From assembly GCF_009729415.1 (NCBI RefSeq), contig NZ_MPKW01000027.1, positions 62,001 through 126,000 on the forward strand: a DNA stretch of 64,000 nt, written 5' to 3'. The position numbers were made by a program, and so were the translations under genes. This stretch comes from Mycolicibacterium sp. CBMA 234. GTDB lineage: Bacteria > Actinomycetota > Actinomycetes > Mycobacteriales > Mycobacteriaceae. The notes under the pieces are model-generated. The model did no database searches, had not been told where the DNA came from, and saw nothing but the letters and a program-made list of their open reading frames with translations. Position 1 is the stretch's first letter; every line of letters begins with the position of its first letter. Of the stretch, positions 1-8,795 are shown in pieces.

Positions 1-1677
1 GAACAACCCGGGCCGCAGAGTAGAGGCCAGGGCCATGGCCAGTGGCGGCACCATGCCGGCGGCCATGACCGCGGCCATGATCCGCAGCGAGGCGGGGTCG
101 GCCACATTGAGACCGGCGGCGGCGAACGCGTAAGCCGCCTTGTTGACCGGTCCGCCCAGGTCAAAACACATCATCAAGCCGAGGATGATGCCCAGCAGGA
201 CCAGTGAGCTGCCGGTCATGCCGCCGAGCCAGTGCGTCAGGCCGGCGGTGAGGGCAGCCAGCGGGCGGCCCAGCAGCAGGAACATGGACAGGCCGACGAT
301 CAGCGAGGCTCCGAGCGGGATCACCACCACCGGCATCAGTCCGCGGAACCACTGGGGCACCTTGAACGACCCGATCCACAGTGCGGCGAAACCGGCGATC
401 AATCCACCGACGATGCCGCCGATGAATCCGCCGCCGACGGTCACGGCCACGGCGCCCGCAGTGAAACCCGGTGCGATACCAGGACGATCGGCGATGGCGA
501 ACGAGATGTAACCGGCGAGCGCGGGGACCAGGAAGCCGAACGCGAGCCCACCGAGCGTGAACAGCACCGCGCCGAGGTACTGCATGACCCCGCCGGCCGG
601 CAGGTTGGTCAACGAATTGGTCGTGGCGATGATGTGCGCCAGCGAATCCGACTGTCCGGCAGGCTTGTTGGCGATCTCATAGCCGGCGAACAAGAACCCC
701 AGCGCGATCAGCAGGCCACCGGCGGCGACGAACGGGATCATGTAGCTGACGCCGGTCAGCAGGATCTGGCGCAGCCGGGTACCCCAGCCCAGCCCGCCAC
801 GGGCATCGGCAGGCGCGGAGGCCGAGGCCTCGCCCTGCACCCGCGCGGCCTGCGGATCTTTCGCCGCCGCAACGGCTTCGGCGATCATCGTGTCGGGTTC
901 GTTGATGGCGCGCTTCACGCCGGAGGCGACCACGGGTTTACCGGCGAAGCGTTGTTTGTCTTTGACCCCGACGTCGGTGGCGAAGATGACGGCGTCGGCC
1001 TTGGCGATGGTCTCGGCCGACAGCGGGGTGGAGCCGGATGAGCCCTGGGTTTCGACGCTGAACGTCACCTTGGCACGGTCCGCGGCCAGTTTCAGCGCAT
1101 CGGCAGCCATGTAGGTGTGCGCAATACCGGTGGGGCAGGCGGTGATTGCGACGATCGAGGTGGTCGGGGCGGGCTCAGCAGCTGGAACCGGGGCCGTGGG
1201 GGTGGCCGAGACTGCCGGCGCGGCAGGGGCCGGGTTGACGACGTCCTCGACCAGCGCGACTACATCGGCCGCCGATCCCGCAGCACGCAACTGCTCGACG
1301 AAATCCTTGCGCACGAGGGCGCGGGCCAGGCTGGACAGCAGCTTCATGTGCTCGGCGCCACCGGATTCCGGTGCCGCGATCAGAAACGCCAGGTCTGCAG
1401 GTCCGTCGGGCGCGCCGAACGGAACCCCGGGAGTAAGGCGCGCGAAACCGATGGTCGGTTCGTCGACATGCGGTGATCGGCAGTGCGGGATCGCTATACC
1501 GCCGGGAAGCCCAGTGGCCGACTGGGATTCGCGGGCCAGGGCCGCTTCGACCAGCCCGTCGCGGTTGGTGGCGCGGCCTGCCGCGGCCATCCGATCGGCC
1601 AGCAGCTCGATGACTTTCTGCTTGTTTGACCCCGCGTCGACGTCCAGCGCAACGAGGTCGGAAGTGATGATCGGCAC
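1..1677 (-). CDS. fruA: Fructose-specific PTS enzyme IIABC (3' end cut by window edge)
   Basis: Phosphorylates fructose to fructose-1-phosphate during membrane transport. I translated this partial gene by eye. An EIIA domain (about residues 1-145) carries the phospho-His motif GIAIPH (His65). An Ala/Pro linker leads to an EIIB domain with the phospho-Cys motif ITACPTGIAHTY (Cys181). From about residue 285 hydrophobic EIIC segments follow, including GLGWGTRLRQILLTGVSYM and GGGFIGGIVGGLIAG. The frame is still open at position 1, so the final EIIC helices lie outside the window. The GTG start at 1675-1677 follows AAAGGAA on the minus strand. It is downstream of fruK in one operon. HPr (ptsH) is not in the window and may lie further left, as in related fast growers (inference). 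Family assignment is firm. Confidence 0.95.
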   Translation of the reverse strand, partial: MPIITSDLVALDVDAGSNKQKVIELLADRMAAAGRATNRDGLVEAALARESQSATGLPGGIAIPHCRSPHVDEPTIGFARLTPGVPFGAPDGPADLAFLIAAPESGGAEHMKLLSSLARALVRKDFVEQLRAAGSAADVVALVEDVVNPAPAAPAVSATPTAPVPAAEPAPTTSIVAITACPTGIAHTYMAADALKLAADRAKVTFSVETQGSSGSTPLSAETIAKADAVIFATDVGVKDKQRFAGKPVVASGVKRAINEPDTMIAEAVAAAKDPQAARVQGEASASAPADARGGLGWGTRLRQILLTGVSYMIPFVAAGGLLIALGFLFAGYEIANKPAGQSDSLAHIIATTNSLTNLPAGGVMQYLGAVLFTLGGLAFGFLVPALAGYISFAIADRPGIAPGFTAGAVAVTVGGGFIGGIVGGLIAGFAALWIGSFKVPQWFRGLMPVVVIPLGASLIVGLSMFLLLGRPLAALTAGLTHWLGGMTGSSLVLLGIILGLMMCFDLGGPVNKAAYAFAAAGLNVADPASLRIMAAVMAAGMVPPLAMALASTLRPGLF

Positions 1678-1703
1678 GGGTGTTCCTTTGGCTTGACTGT
1701 GGA

Positions 1704-2681
1704 TCAGAGGGGGGTCGTCACTGACGTGACAGCCTGTACCCGAACGGCTTTCACGTTGATCTGCCCGGGGGTGGGCAGCGCGGAACCAGGCAGGGCGGCG
1801 GCGGCGCTGCCGTAGGCGACGGCCGTCCGGAGCCGTTCCGCGAGTGGGGCGCCGGCGGTCGTCGCCGCGAGATAGCCGGCCAGCGATGCGTCACCGGCCC
1901 CGACGGTGCTGCGTGGCACGATGGCCGGGGCGCTGGCCACCCACGCGTCGGCGTGGTCGACCAGGACTGCGCCCGCGCCACCGAGGGTGACCAGTACGGT
2001 GTTGGCGCCACGGGCGATGAGCTGGCGTGCGGCCGACACGACGAGCAGCGGATTACCCTGTGCTGCACTGGTTTCCAGTTCCTGCGCGGAGTTTCCGGTG
2101 AGCCATGCCAACTCCTCGGAGTTGGGCTTGATCAGTTCCGGCGCCGCAATTGGAAAGCCCTCAGCCAGCGCTGTGAGGGGGCGCTCGGATGTGTCGACCG
2201 CGACCTGGCACGGCAGCGGTGCCAGGTGGGCCACGATGTCGGCGTACCAGCGGTCGGGCACCCCTGGTGGGAGCGACCCGGACAGCACCACCCAGGAGGC
2301 GCGGGCCGCGTGGTCACTGATCGCAGCGGTCAGGGCCGCAATCGCGGTGTCATCCAGTGTGGCGCCGGGCTCGTTGAGTTTTGTTGTGGTGCCGTCGTTT
2401 TCGGTGATGGTGAGGTTACTTCGAACGGCACCCAGGATGTCGATGTTGTGAAACGGGACCCCACGGGCCTGTAGCCCCGACAGGATCGGATCGTGATCGG
2501 CGGCCGGCAGCAAGGCGACGGACTCCACGCCGTTCTGCGTCAGCGCGCGAGACACGTTGACGCCCTTGCCTCCTGGTTCGGTGGAGACGGGAGTCAGGCG
2601 GTGCACCGCTCCCCTGGTCAACCGTTCGTTGAGGGTGAGCGTGCGGTCCAGGCTCGGGTTGAGGGTCACGGTGACAATCAC
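1704..2681 (-). CDS. fruK: 1-phosphofructokinase (PfkB family)
   Basis: Converts the fructose-1-phosphate made by FruA into fructose-1,6-bisphosphate. The 325-residue protein starts VIVTVTLNPSLDRT, the canonical FruK N-terminus. It carries PfkB signature 1 (EPGGKGVNVSRAL) near residue 35 and signature 2 (TVGAGDASLAGYLA) near the C-terminus, with the catalytic Asp in GAGD. The frame is open further upstream, but the GTG at 2679-2681 overlaps the fruR stop in a GTGA junction and begins exactly at the family start, so I chose it. It lies between fruR and fruA, 26 bases from the fruA start, so the three genes are probably co-transcribed. Confidence 0.95.
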   Translation of the reverse strand: MIVTVTLNPSLDRTLTLNERLTRGAVHRLTPVSTEPGGKGVNVSRALTQNGVESVALLPAADHDPILSGLQARGVPFHNIDILGAVRSNLTITENDGTTTKLNEPGATLDDTAIAALTAAISDHAARASWVVLSGSLPPGVPDRWYADIVAHLAPLPCQVAVDTSERPLTALAEGFPIAAPELIKPNSEELAWLTGNSAQELETSAAQGNPLLVVSAARQLIARGANTVLVTLGGAGAVLVDHADAWVASAPAIVPRSTVGAGDASLAGYLAATTAGAPLAERLRTAVAYGSAAAALPGSALPTPGQINVKAVRVQAVTSVTTPL

Positions 2682-3457
2682 GAATCCGCCTCCGCGGCGA
2701 TGACGTCGATGCCGGCGTCGATGAGGTGCTGACGTTCGTGCTCGCCTATCTCGCTGTCGGTGACGACGGTTCTGACTGCCGACAGCGGTGCGAAACTCAC
2801 CAGGTCCTCGCGGCCGAACTTGCTCGAATCTGCCGTCACCACAACGTGGTTGGCGCACCGAACCATGGCGCTCTTGATGGCGGCCTCGTCGCTGTCCGGG
2901 GTCGAGAAGCCATGCCGGATGCTGATGCCGTTGGTGCCGAGGAAGGCGACGTCGACGCGCAGGGAATCCAGCGTCCGTAGGGCCTGCTCGCCGACGACGG
3001 CTTGAGTCAGGTTGCGTACCCGGCCGCCCAGTAGTTGCAGGGACACCGCCGGGTTGGACGCCAGCTTCGCGGCTGCGGGGATCGAGTTCGTGATGATCAC
3101 GAGGTCGCGGTCGGCGGGGATGAGCTCGGCGATGCGTGCGGTGGTGGTGCCGGCGTCGATGAGCACCGAACCGCCGGTGGCGGGCAGCAAGGTGGCCGCA
3201 GCGGCGGCGATCGCAGCCTTCTGCTGGGTCTGGGTGGAATCACGCTGGACCACACCTTGCTCGACCAGGTGAAGGGTACGAGCGGGCACCGCTCCCCCGT
3301 GCACTCGGCGGATGACCCCGGCTTTGTCCAGCACGTCCAGGTCGCGGCGCACGGTTTCGGTCGTGACGTCGTAGGCCTCGGCCAGATCGTTGACCGAGGC
3401 GCGACCATCGGCGAGGACTCGCGCGGCGATGGCTTGCTGCCGTTCTTCCGCGTACAT
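2678..3457 (-). CDS. fruR: DeoR-family transcriptional regulator of the fructose PTS
   Basis: Of 259 residues, the first ~57 form a DeoR winged helix (RQQAIAARVLADGRASVNDL, then TTETVRRDLDVLDKAG). The rest is the sugar-phosphate-binding DeoR C-terminal domain (SVLIDAGTTTARIAELIP, FLGTNGISIRHGFSTPD). DeoR regulators of PTS loci commonly bind fructose-1-phosphate or a related sugar phosphate as inducer; that this one senses the FruA/FruK intermediate is inferred from position. It is the first gene of the fruR-fruK-fruA operon and divergent from ptsI, so one operator region between them could control both directions. The gene name is by context. Confidence 0.88.
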   Translation of the reverse strand: MYAEERQQAIAARVLADGRASVNDLAEAYDVTTETVRRDLDVLDKAGVIRRVHGGAVPARTLHLVEQGVVQRDSTQTQQKAAIAAAAATLLPATGGSVLIDAGTTTARIAELIPADRDLVIITNSIPAAAKLASNPAVSLQLLGGRVRNLTQAVVGEQALRTLDSLRVDVAFLGTNGISIRHGFSTPDSDEAAIKSAMVRCANHVVVTADSSKFGREDLVSFAPLSAVRTVVTDSEIGEHERQHLIDAGIDVIAAEADS

Positions 3458-3523
3458 GACCCTCCAAGATTGTGGGAACGCATCCGATTCGATCTTTATA
3501 TTGTTTGTTTTACGCTTGACTAT

Positions 3524-3537
3524 GTTGACTTGTCAAC
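3524..3537. promoter_or_regulatory. Palindrome in the fruR-ptsI divergent promoter region
   Basis: Perfect inverted repeat GTTGACTTGTCAAC, 22 bases before the ptsI ATG and 66 bases before fruR. An AT-rich stretch with TTGTTTGTTTT lies just upstream at about 3501-3511. Position in the 102-base divergent gap makes it a candidate FruR operator; assignment to FruR is inference. Confidence 0.4.
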
Positions 3538-3559
3538 GGTTCGGAGTAATCTACATCAC

Positions 3560-5284
3560 ATGAATCCGACACCTAGCCCGTCGTCACTGGCAGCCGACGT
3601 GGAATCCAGCGGCTTTCCGGTGATGCTGCGCGGGGTTCCTGCCGTCGGCGGAGTGCGATACGCGCCGGTGCTCTGGCCGGGGGCACGGCCGGTGCTAGAG
3701 GCCGACAACATCCCCGCCGAGCTGGGGGAGGCGCAGCGGCCGGGAGAGCGAGAGCGCTTCGCCGCGGCGTCCGCGACGGTCGCAGATCGACTGCGGAGCC
3801 GGGCTGCACGGGCGACCGGAGCGGCGGCGGAGGTGCTGGCGACGACTGCGACGCTTGCGCAGGACAGGGCCTGGGCGTCGGCGACTGACAAACGCATCGC
3901 CGACGGTATGCCCGCGGTCCGGGCGGTGGTCGCGACCGCAGATCAATTCGTGGAGATGTTCACCCGGATGGGTGGGCTGATGGCGGAGCGGGTCACGGAC
4001 CTCAGGGATATCCGGGATCGCGTGATCGCCGAACTGCGTGGACTTCCCGAGCCCGGGGTCCCGGTGCCGGATGTGCCGTCGGTGCTGTGTGCCGAGGACC
4101 TCGCCCCGGCGGACACCGCCGGGTTGGACCCCGACCTGGTGGTGGCGTTGGTGACCAGTCTGGGCGGGCCGACCAGCCACACCGCGATCATCGCGCGTCA
4201 GCTGGGTATCCCCTGCGTGGTGGCCGTTTTCGGGTTGGAGCAGGTGCAGGCGGGTGAGATGGTGCTCGTGGATGGCACCCGTGGGACGGTGACGGTCGAT
4301 CCTGACACCGGCACGGCCGTCGAGGCCCTGGCGCGGGCCCGCCGTGATGCCGAACTCGCAGAGGGCTGGCGGGGACCGGGTGCCACCGCCGACGGGCATC
4401 GGGTGGCGGTGCTGGCCAATGTGCAGGACGGGGCTGCCGCGGTGGCAGCAGCCGAAACGCCGGCGGAGGGGGTCGGGCTGTTCCGCACCGAACTGTGCTT
4501 CCTCAATCGGGACCTCGAACCCGGCGTGGCAGAGCAAGCGCAAATCTATGGCGAGGTGCTGTCGGCGTTCCCGGCGCGAAAAGTGGTGGTACGCACCCTC
4601 GATGCGGGTTCGGACAAACCGCTCCGATTCGCCGGGCATGCCGATGAGGCCAATCCGGCATTGGGTGTGCGCGGGATTCGAATCGCCCAGGGGAATCCCG
4701 GGCTGCTCACCCGTCAGCTGCAGGCCATCGCGGACGCCGCGAGCGCGACGGGCCAGAGTCCGTGGGTGATGGCCCCGATGATCGCCACGCCAGAGGAAGC
4801 GAAAGCCTTTGCGGTGCAGGTTCGTTCATTCGGACTGACGCCGGGCGTGATGATCGAGGTGCCCGCCGCGGCGCTGCTCGCTGATCGGATCCTGCGGCAC
4901 GTCGACTTCCTATCGATCGGTACCAACGATCTGACGCAGTACACGATGGCAGCCGATCGGATGTCGGCTGACTTGGCAACGCTGAGCGATCCATGGCAAC
5001 CGGCGGTGCTGGCGTTGGTGCGCGCGGCGGCCAAGGCCGGCGAAGAGCAGGGCAAGCCGGTTGGCGTGTGCGGTGAAGCGGCGGCAGACCCGGCACTCGC
5101 GTGCGTGCTGGTCGGATTGGGGGTGACGTCGCTGTCGACGGCGGCGGCAGGGGTGCGCGCCGTCGGCGCCGCGCTGGCGGAGGTGACGCTCGCGCAATGC
5201 CGCTCGGCGGCAGAGGCTGCGCTGGTAGCAGAGTCGTCAGCCGAGGCCCGCAGCGCGGCGATGGCGGCGCTGGCCCGCTCGTGA
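3560..5284 (+). CDS. ptsI: Phosphoenolpyruvate-protein phosphotransferase (PTS enzyme I)
   Basis: Transfers phosphate from PEP to HPr, the entry step of the PTS. The 574-residue protein has the N-terminal EI domain, the phospho-His motif GGPTSHTAIIAR (His207), and the PEP-binding TIM barrel with GLFRTELCFLNR, RTLDAGSDKPL and FLSIGTNDLTQYTMAADR. The conserved Cys lies in GVCGEAA near the C-terminus. The frame is open upstream into the fruR region, but the ATG at 3560 begins MNPTPSPSS just before the conserved VMLRGVPAVGGVRYAPV, and translation further upstream would run antisense through fruR. It is divergent from fruR-fruK-fruA. Confidence 0.95.
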   Translation: MNPTPSPSSLAADVESSGFPVMLRGVPAVGGVRYAPVLWPGARPVLEADNIPAELGEAQRPGERERFAAASATVADRLRSRAARATGAAAEVLATTATLAQDRAWASATDKRIADGMPAVRAVVATADQFVEMFTRMGGLMAERVTDLRDIRDRVIAELRGLPEPGVPVPDVPSVLCAEDLAPADTAGLDPDLVVALVTSLGGPTSHTAIIARQLGIPCVVAVFGLEQVQAGEMVLVDGTRGTVTVDPDTGTAVEALARARRDAELAEGWRGPGATADGHRVAVLANVQDGAAAVAAAETPAEGVGLFRTELCFLNRDLEPGVAEQAQIYGEVLSAFPARKVVVRTLDAGSDKPLRFAGHADEANPALGVRGIRIAQGNPGLLTRQLQAIADAASATGQSPWVMAPMIATPEEAKAFAVQVRSFGLTPGVMIEVPAAALLADRILRHVDFLSIGTNDLTQYTMAADRMSADLATLSDPWQPAVLALVRAAAKAGEEQGKPVGVCGEAAADPALACVLVGLGVTSLSTAAAGVRAVGAALAEVTLAQCRSAAEAALVAESSAEARSAAMAALARS

Positions 5285-5340
5285 CGTCCCGGTGCGAGTG
5301 GCGCTGACCAGCACATACGCGCGCCATGGTACGCTCCGGA

Positions 5341-5366
5341 ATTAATCGGACCGCAGTCCGGTTAAT
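5341..5366. promoter_or_regulatory. TetR-type operator candidate upstream of pirin gene
   Basis: Inverted repeat with 11-base arms ATTAATCGGAC and GTCCGGTTAAT, spacer CGCA and one arm mismatch. It ends 6 bases before the pirin ATG, so a bound protein would cover the promoter or translation start. Length and symmetry resemble TetR operators, but no regulator gene adjoins it. Confidence 0.45.
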
Positions 5367-5372
5367 AGTGGC

Positions 5373-6347
5373 ATGCCCGCTATCACTGCTGACACGCTCA
5401 GCTTGCCGCGTATTGCTCCCGCCGCACCGAGTGACACAGAGCGCCCGGTTCGGTCCATCACCACCGGCCCTCGTGGCTACGAGGGCGAAGGATTCCCGGT
5501 GGTCCGTGCCTTCGCCGGGGTTGACCCCGCCGCGCTCGACCCGTTCGTCCACATGGATCAGATGGGCGAGGTCGAGTACGAGCCCGGCGAACCCCGGGGC
5601 ACCGACTGGCACCCGCACCGTGGGTTCGAGACGGTGACCTACATGCTCGACGGTCGCTTTGCGCACCAGGATTCGCACGGTGGCGGCGGACTGATCACCG
5701 ATGGCGCCACGCAATGGATGACCGCCGGGTCGGGCATCCTGCACATCGAAACCCCGCCAGCGGAACTCGTCGAAAGCGGCGGCTTGTTCCACGGCATCCA
5801 GCTGTGGGTGAACCTGCCCAAGAAGGACAAGTTCGCCGCCCCCAGGTACCAGGCCATCGAGGGCGCCGACGTGACCCTGCTGTCGTCCGACGACGGCGGC
5901 GCACTGGTGCGCGTCATCGCCGGAGAGATCGGTGAGGCAACAGGACCGGGCGGTACGCACACGCCAATCACGTTTGCGCACGCCACCATTGAGCCCGGTG
6001 CCAAGCTGAACCTGCCGTGGAACCGGAAGTTCAACGCGCTGGTCTACGTGCTGTCCGGACGTGGGACGGTAGGGCCGGTCGGTCATCCCATCCAGCAGGG
6101 CCAGCTCGCCGTGTTGGGTCCGGGGGACCGGATTACCGTCGCCGCGGCGGAAGGCCAGGACTCGAATCGGCCTGCCCTCGAGGTGCTGCTGCTGGGCGGT
6201 CAACCGATCCGAGAGCCCGTCTTCCACTACGGCCCGTTCGTGATGAATTCGAAGTCCGAGATCATCGAGGCGTTCGAGGACTTTCAATCCGGCAAGTTCG
6301 GCACAATTCCGCCGAATGCGCTGAAACCGCACCGAGTTGGGCACTGA
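5373..6347 (+). CDS. Pirin family protein (bicupin)
   Basis: 324 residues. Pirins are two-cupin metal proteins; bacterial members act as quercetinases or redox-linked regulators, and the substrate here is unknown. The N-terminal cupin has the pirin metal motif TDWHPHRGFETVTYMLDG and the second metal-ligand stretch GSGILHIETPP. A second cupin follows (about residues 190-290: INLPWN-like LNLPWNRKFNALVYVLSG and GQLAVLGPGDRI). The C-terminus IREPVFHYGPFVMNSKSEI is typical of the family. The ATG at 5373 lies directly after a palindromic operator, so the transcript leader must be very short. It is not clearly in an operon; the next gene is convergent. A second, shorter pirin occurs at 61371-62141. 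Confidence 0.9.
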   Translation: MPAITADTLSLPRIAPAAPSDTERPVRSITTGPRGYEGEGFPVVRAFAGVDPAALDPFVHMDQMGEVEYEPGEPRGTDWHPHRGFETVTYMLDGRFAHQDSHGGGGLITDGATQWMTAGSGILHIETPPAELVESGGLFHGIQLWVNLPKKDKFAAPRYQAIEGADVTLLSSDDGGALVRVIAGEIGEATGPGGTHTPITFAHATIEPGAKLNLPWNRKFNALVYVLSGRGTVGPVGHPIQQGQLAVLGPGDRITVAAAEGQDSNRPALEVLLLGGQPIREPVFHYGPFVMNSKSEIIEAFEDFQSGKFGTIPPNALKPHRVGH

Positions 6348-6377
6348 TCAGACGACCTGATCAGACGACCTGATCAG
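6344..6377. repeat. Tandem CTGATCAGACGAC repeat carrying the stop codons of two convergent genes
   Basis: Two exact copies of CTGATCAGACGAC (6344-6356, 6357-6369) followed by a third CTGATCAG (6370-6377). Each unit contains the palindrome CTGATCAG, which places TGA on both strands. The first copy holds the pirin stop (6345-6347) and the last holds the stop of the convergent FUSC gene (6374-6376). Confidence 0.8.
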
Positions 6378-8548
6378 GAGGGCGCCTTGTCCAGCGAGAG
6401 CAGCTCCAACTCACCCAGGCTGGCCGCCACGGTCACCAGCGGGAGAGCGGCCTCGACGGACAAGGTGCCGGCGTCTGGTTCGGCGCGCAGGGCCAGGACG
6501 AAGTCGTCGCTGATCGGCGGACGCGGGGTGGCCTCCGCCGGCTCGGTGCCCAAGATCCGCGCGCAGATCGACGCGGTGTGGTCCTCGAGAACCGCGCGGG
6601 CGGCGCGATAAGGGGCCAGCGGAGGCGGCACGACGTCAGCGATGAGGTCGGCCGCCGCCCGCAACCGGACGGCCTGGTTGGCCGCCCGGACCACTGGCGC
6701 GCGTAATTCCGTCGCGCCGCTGCTCTCCGAAAGAAAGTGGCGCACAGCGTCATCCACCGTCCGGGACGCCGTGAGAGCGTCGAAGCTCAGGGCGTGCACG
6801 CGGTCGGTCGCGGCTTCGGACGCGCCGCGCGTCACGCGGCGTACTGCGGCGGTGAGGTACTGCGTGCCCACTGCCCGAGCCGCCTCCAGCGTGCGCTGCA
6901 CCACCGCCGCCGAACCGCGCGGCCACAACAGCAGCGAAACGACGACGCCCACCGCCGCACCGACCAGGACGTTCTCCAGCCGCACCAGCCCCACCCGCCA
7001 GCCGGCCGGACTGATCACGTTGTAGATGGTCAGCACCAGCATGGTGAACATCACCTGGCCCGCGACGAAGGAAAATACGTCGGGCACATAGGCGGAACCG
7101 AACGCCACCACCGGCAGGAGCAGCCACAGCAGTACCGGGTTCGCACCGATCAGATGAATGATGACGGTACCGAGCAGAAACCCGATCGCGGTGCCGCCGA
7201 CGGCGCGCACGACGCGCGTCCCCGTGGTCAGCGCACTGCTGCGCAGTACCGACAACGACGCCATCGCGATCCAGAATCCGTGCTCCAGGGGAAACAGGTG
7301 GGTGACGGCGACGGCCACCGCCAGCCCGATACCGGTGCGAAGACTGTTGCGCACCACCACTGCTCGGGTTGCGACGAACCCCGACGGGATGGCCGAGACC
7401 GCCTGGGACTCGGACAGCACCCGGTCGAACATGCCGGACGGCGGCAGCCGGCGGCCGAGCACGCGGGCCCACACCGGGCGCGCATCGGCGTCCGCAGCGA
7501 ACCCGATGATCCTCCCGATCGCCCCGATACATGCGGAGAACGTCCGCAGCCGCAACAGTTTTCGGCCCGTCGCAACGGCCACCGCGTCGTCGGGCTCGCC
7601 CTGAATCAATTCGATGTCCTCGCGGTAGCGTCCCTGGGTCGCGGCCCGATGCGCGGTTACGGCCGCGGTCAGGTCGGCGCGGTAGCTGTCGCGGCCTTCG
7701 GCTTGCGGCGTGCTGAGTACCCGGGCGCAATCGCCCAGCACCCGGACGGCCGGCGCGCGGGTCTCGGCGAGCAGTGCACCGGTGGCATCCGTGGCGCGGT
7801 CGCACAGCCAGCGCAGGTCGTCGACCACCCGCACCAGGGCGCGGCTGCCCGCCGTCAGTCCGACAGGCCGGTAGTCGGCACCCAGGAAGTTGTCGTTCAG
7901 GGCGTCCATTGCATCGGAGAGCTCCTGCGCTGTCGCGGCCCCCTCCAGGCGAGCGGCCAGCAGGCGGCACACCTGTGCGGCGTGCTTGCGGAGGTCGTCG
8001 TGATGGGTTGGCGGAAACAGGAACAGTGCCGCGGGGATGGCGATGGCGCAGGCCACCGCCCAGCCGAGCAACCGATCGGGGATCGGGCCGGCTGGGGTGC
8101 ACACCGGGAGCACGAATGTCATCAGGGTGGCGCGCTGACCAGCAGCGACGATCTCGCTGAGCACACCAGAGAACGTCACCAGCACCCCGATGGCGAACAT
8201 CGCCGGCACCGCCAGCCAGGGATGCGGTGATACCAGCGTGCCCAGGCTGATCAGTACTACGCCGTTGAAGCCGAGGCCGGTGTAGGCGAGGGCCCGTGCT
8301 GCCCGGTTACCTGGGAAATCGACCACGACCAACAGGGCCACCGCGCCGAAAATGGCGAACATCGTGGTCTGTGACTGGCTTCCGAAGGTCGCGCCGACGC
8401 CCAGACCGACCACCGCGACGATCGGCAGCACCAGGCCGGCGCGTGCGGCCCGGCGGAGGGCGTCATGTTCGGGGTCACTGCTGCGCGGTCGGGCGAGGAG
8501 CTGCTCCCACCGCAGCCCCAGCGACTCTCGCGTCAGCACGCCCGTCAT
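6374..8548 (-). CDS. FUSC family membrane protein (aromatic acid/fusaric acid resistance exporter type)
   Basis: 724 residues with the FUSC architecture: an N-terminal block of about six hydrophobic segments (GLVLPIVAVVGLGVGATFG onward, residues ~35-185), a soluble middle, a second membrane block (residues ~395-545, starting after VVRNSLRTGIGLAVAVAVTH) and a soluble C-terminus. The motif HGFWIAMASLSVLRSSALTTG is typical of FUSC_2/ArAE domains. The family exports weak aromatic acids; the substrate here is not predictable. ATG at 8548. It is divergent from the TetR gene at 8796, the usual regulator-exporter layout, and converges on the pirin gene. Confidence 0.82.
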   Translation of the reverse strand: MTGVLTRESLGLRWEQLLARPRSSDPEHDALRRAARAGLVLPIVAVVGLGVGATFGSQSQTTMFAIFGAVALLVVVDFPGNRAARALAYTGLGFNGVVLISLGTLVSPHPWLAVPAMFAIGVLVTFSGVLSEIVAAGQRATLMTFVLPVCTPAGPIPDRLLGWAVACAIAIPAALFLFPPTHHDDLRKHAAQVCRLLAARLEGAATAQELSDAMDALNDNFLGADYRPVGLTAGSRALVRVVDDLRWLCDRATDATGALLAETRAPAVRVLGDCARVLSTPQAEGRDSYRADLTAAVTAHRAATQGRYREDIELIQGEPDDAVAVATGRKLLRLRTFSACIGAIGRIIGFAADADARPVWARVLGRRLPPSGMFDRVLSESQAVSAIPSGFVATRAVVVRNSLRTGIGLAVAVAVTHLFPLEHGFWIAMASLSVLRSSALTTGTRVVRAVGGTAIGFLLGTVIIHLIGANPVLLWLLLPVVAFGSAYVPDVFSFVAGQVMFTMLVLTIYNVISPAGWRVGLVRLENVLVGAAVGVVVSLLLWPRGSAAVVQRTLEAARAVGTQYLTAAVRRVTRGASEAATDRVHALSFDALTASRTVDDAVRHFLSESSGATELRAPVVRAANQAVRLRAAADLIADVVPPPLAPYRAARAVLEDHTASICARILGTEPAEATPRPPISDDFVLALRAEPDAGTLSVEAALPLVTVAASLGELELLSLDKAPS

Positions 8549-8649
8549 GGCGCCTTACCCTAATTTGGCTGACGCCGTTGCGGGCCGGCAACCGAGTGCG
8601 TGCCGCGAGTGGGGCGGTGCCCGCTCGTCTCGGGGTGGAGGTAGGCCCT

Positions 8650-8739
8650 GGCCCGGCCTGTATCCGGGCCGTAATGAGCCCTATAGCTGTGAATCAGGTG
8701 TTGACGGACCCGTAGGTTTGCTGGCGGGGATGAATCAGG
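8650..8739. promoter_or_regulatory. Dyad and direct repeats in the FUSC-TetR divergent gap
   Basis: The 247-base gap between divergent genes holds no ORF of its own. It contains an inverted repeat GGCCCGG-N7-CCGGGCC (8650-8670) and two copies of TGAATCAGG (8690-8698, 8731-8739) spaced 41 bases apart, close to four helical turns. Either could be an operator of the adjacent TetR regulator; this is inference from position. Confidence 0.3.
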
Positions 8740-8795
8740 GCGCTGTGCGTGACATTTGAGCAGGGCCAAGCCGAGATCTGTGGCACAATTTGACG

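Noticed and set aside
5285..5340. Terminator after ptsI
   Set aside because: No stem-loop of useful length is visible between the ptsI stop and the pirin operator, so none is claimed.
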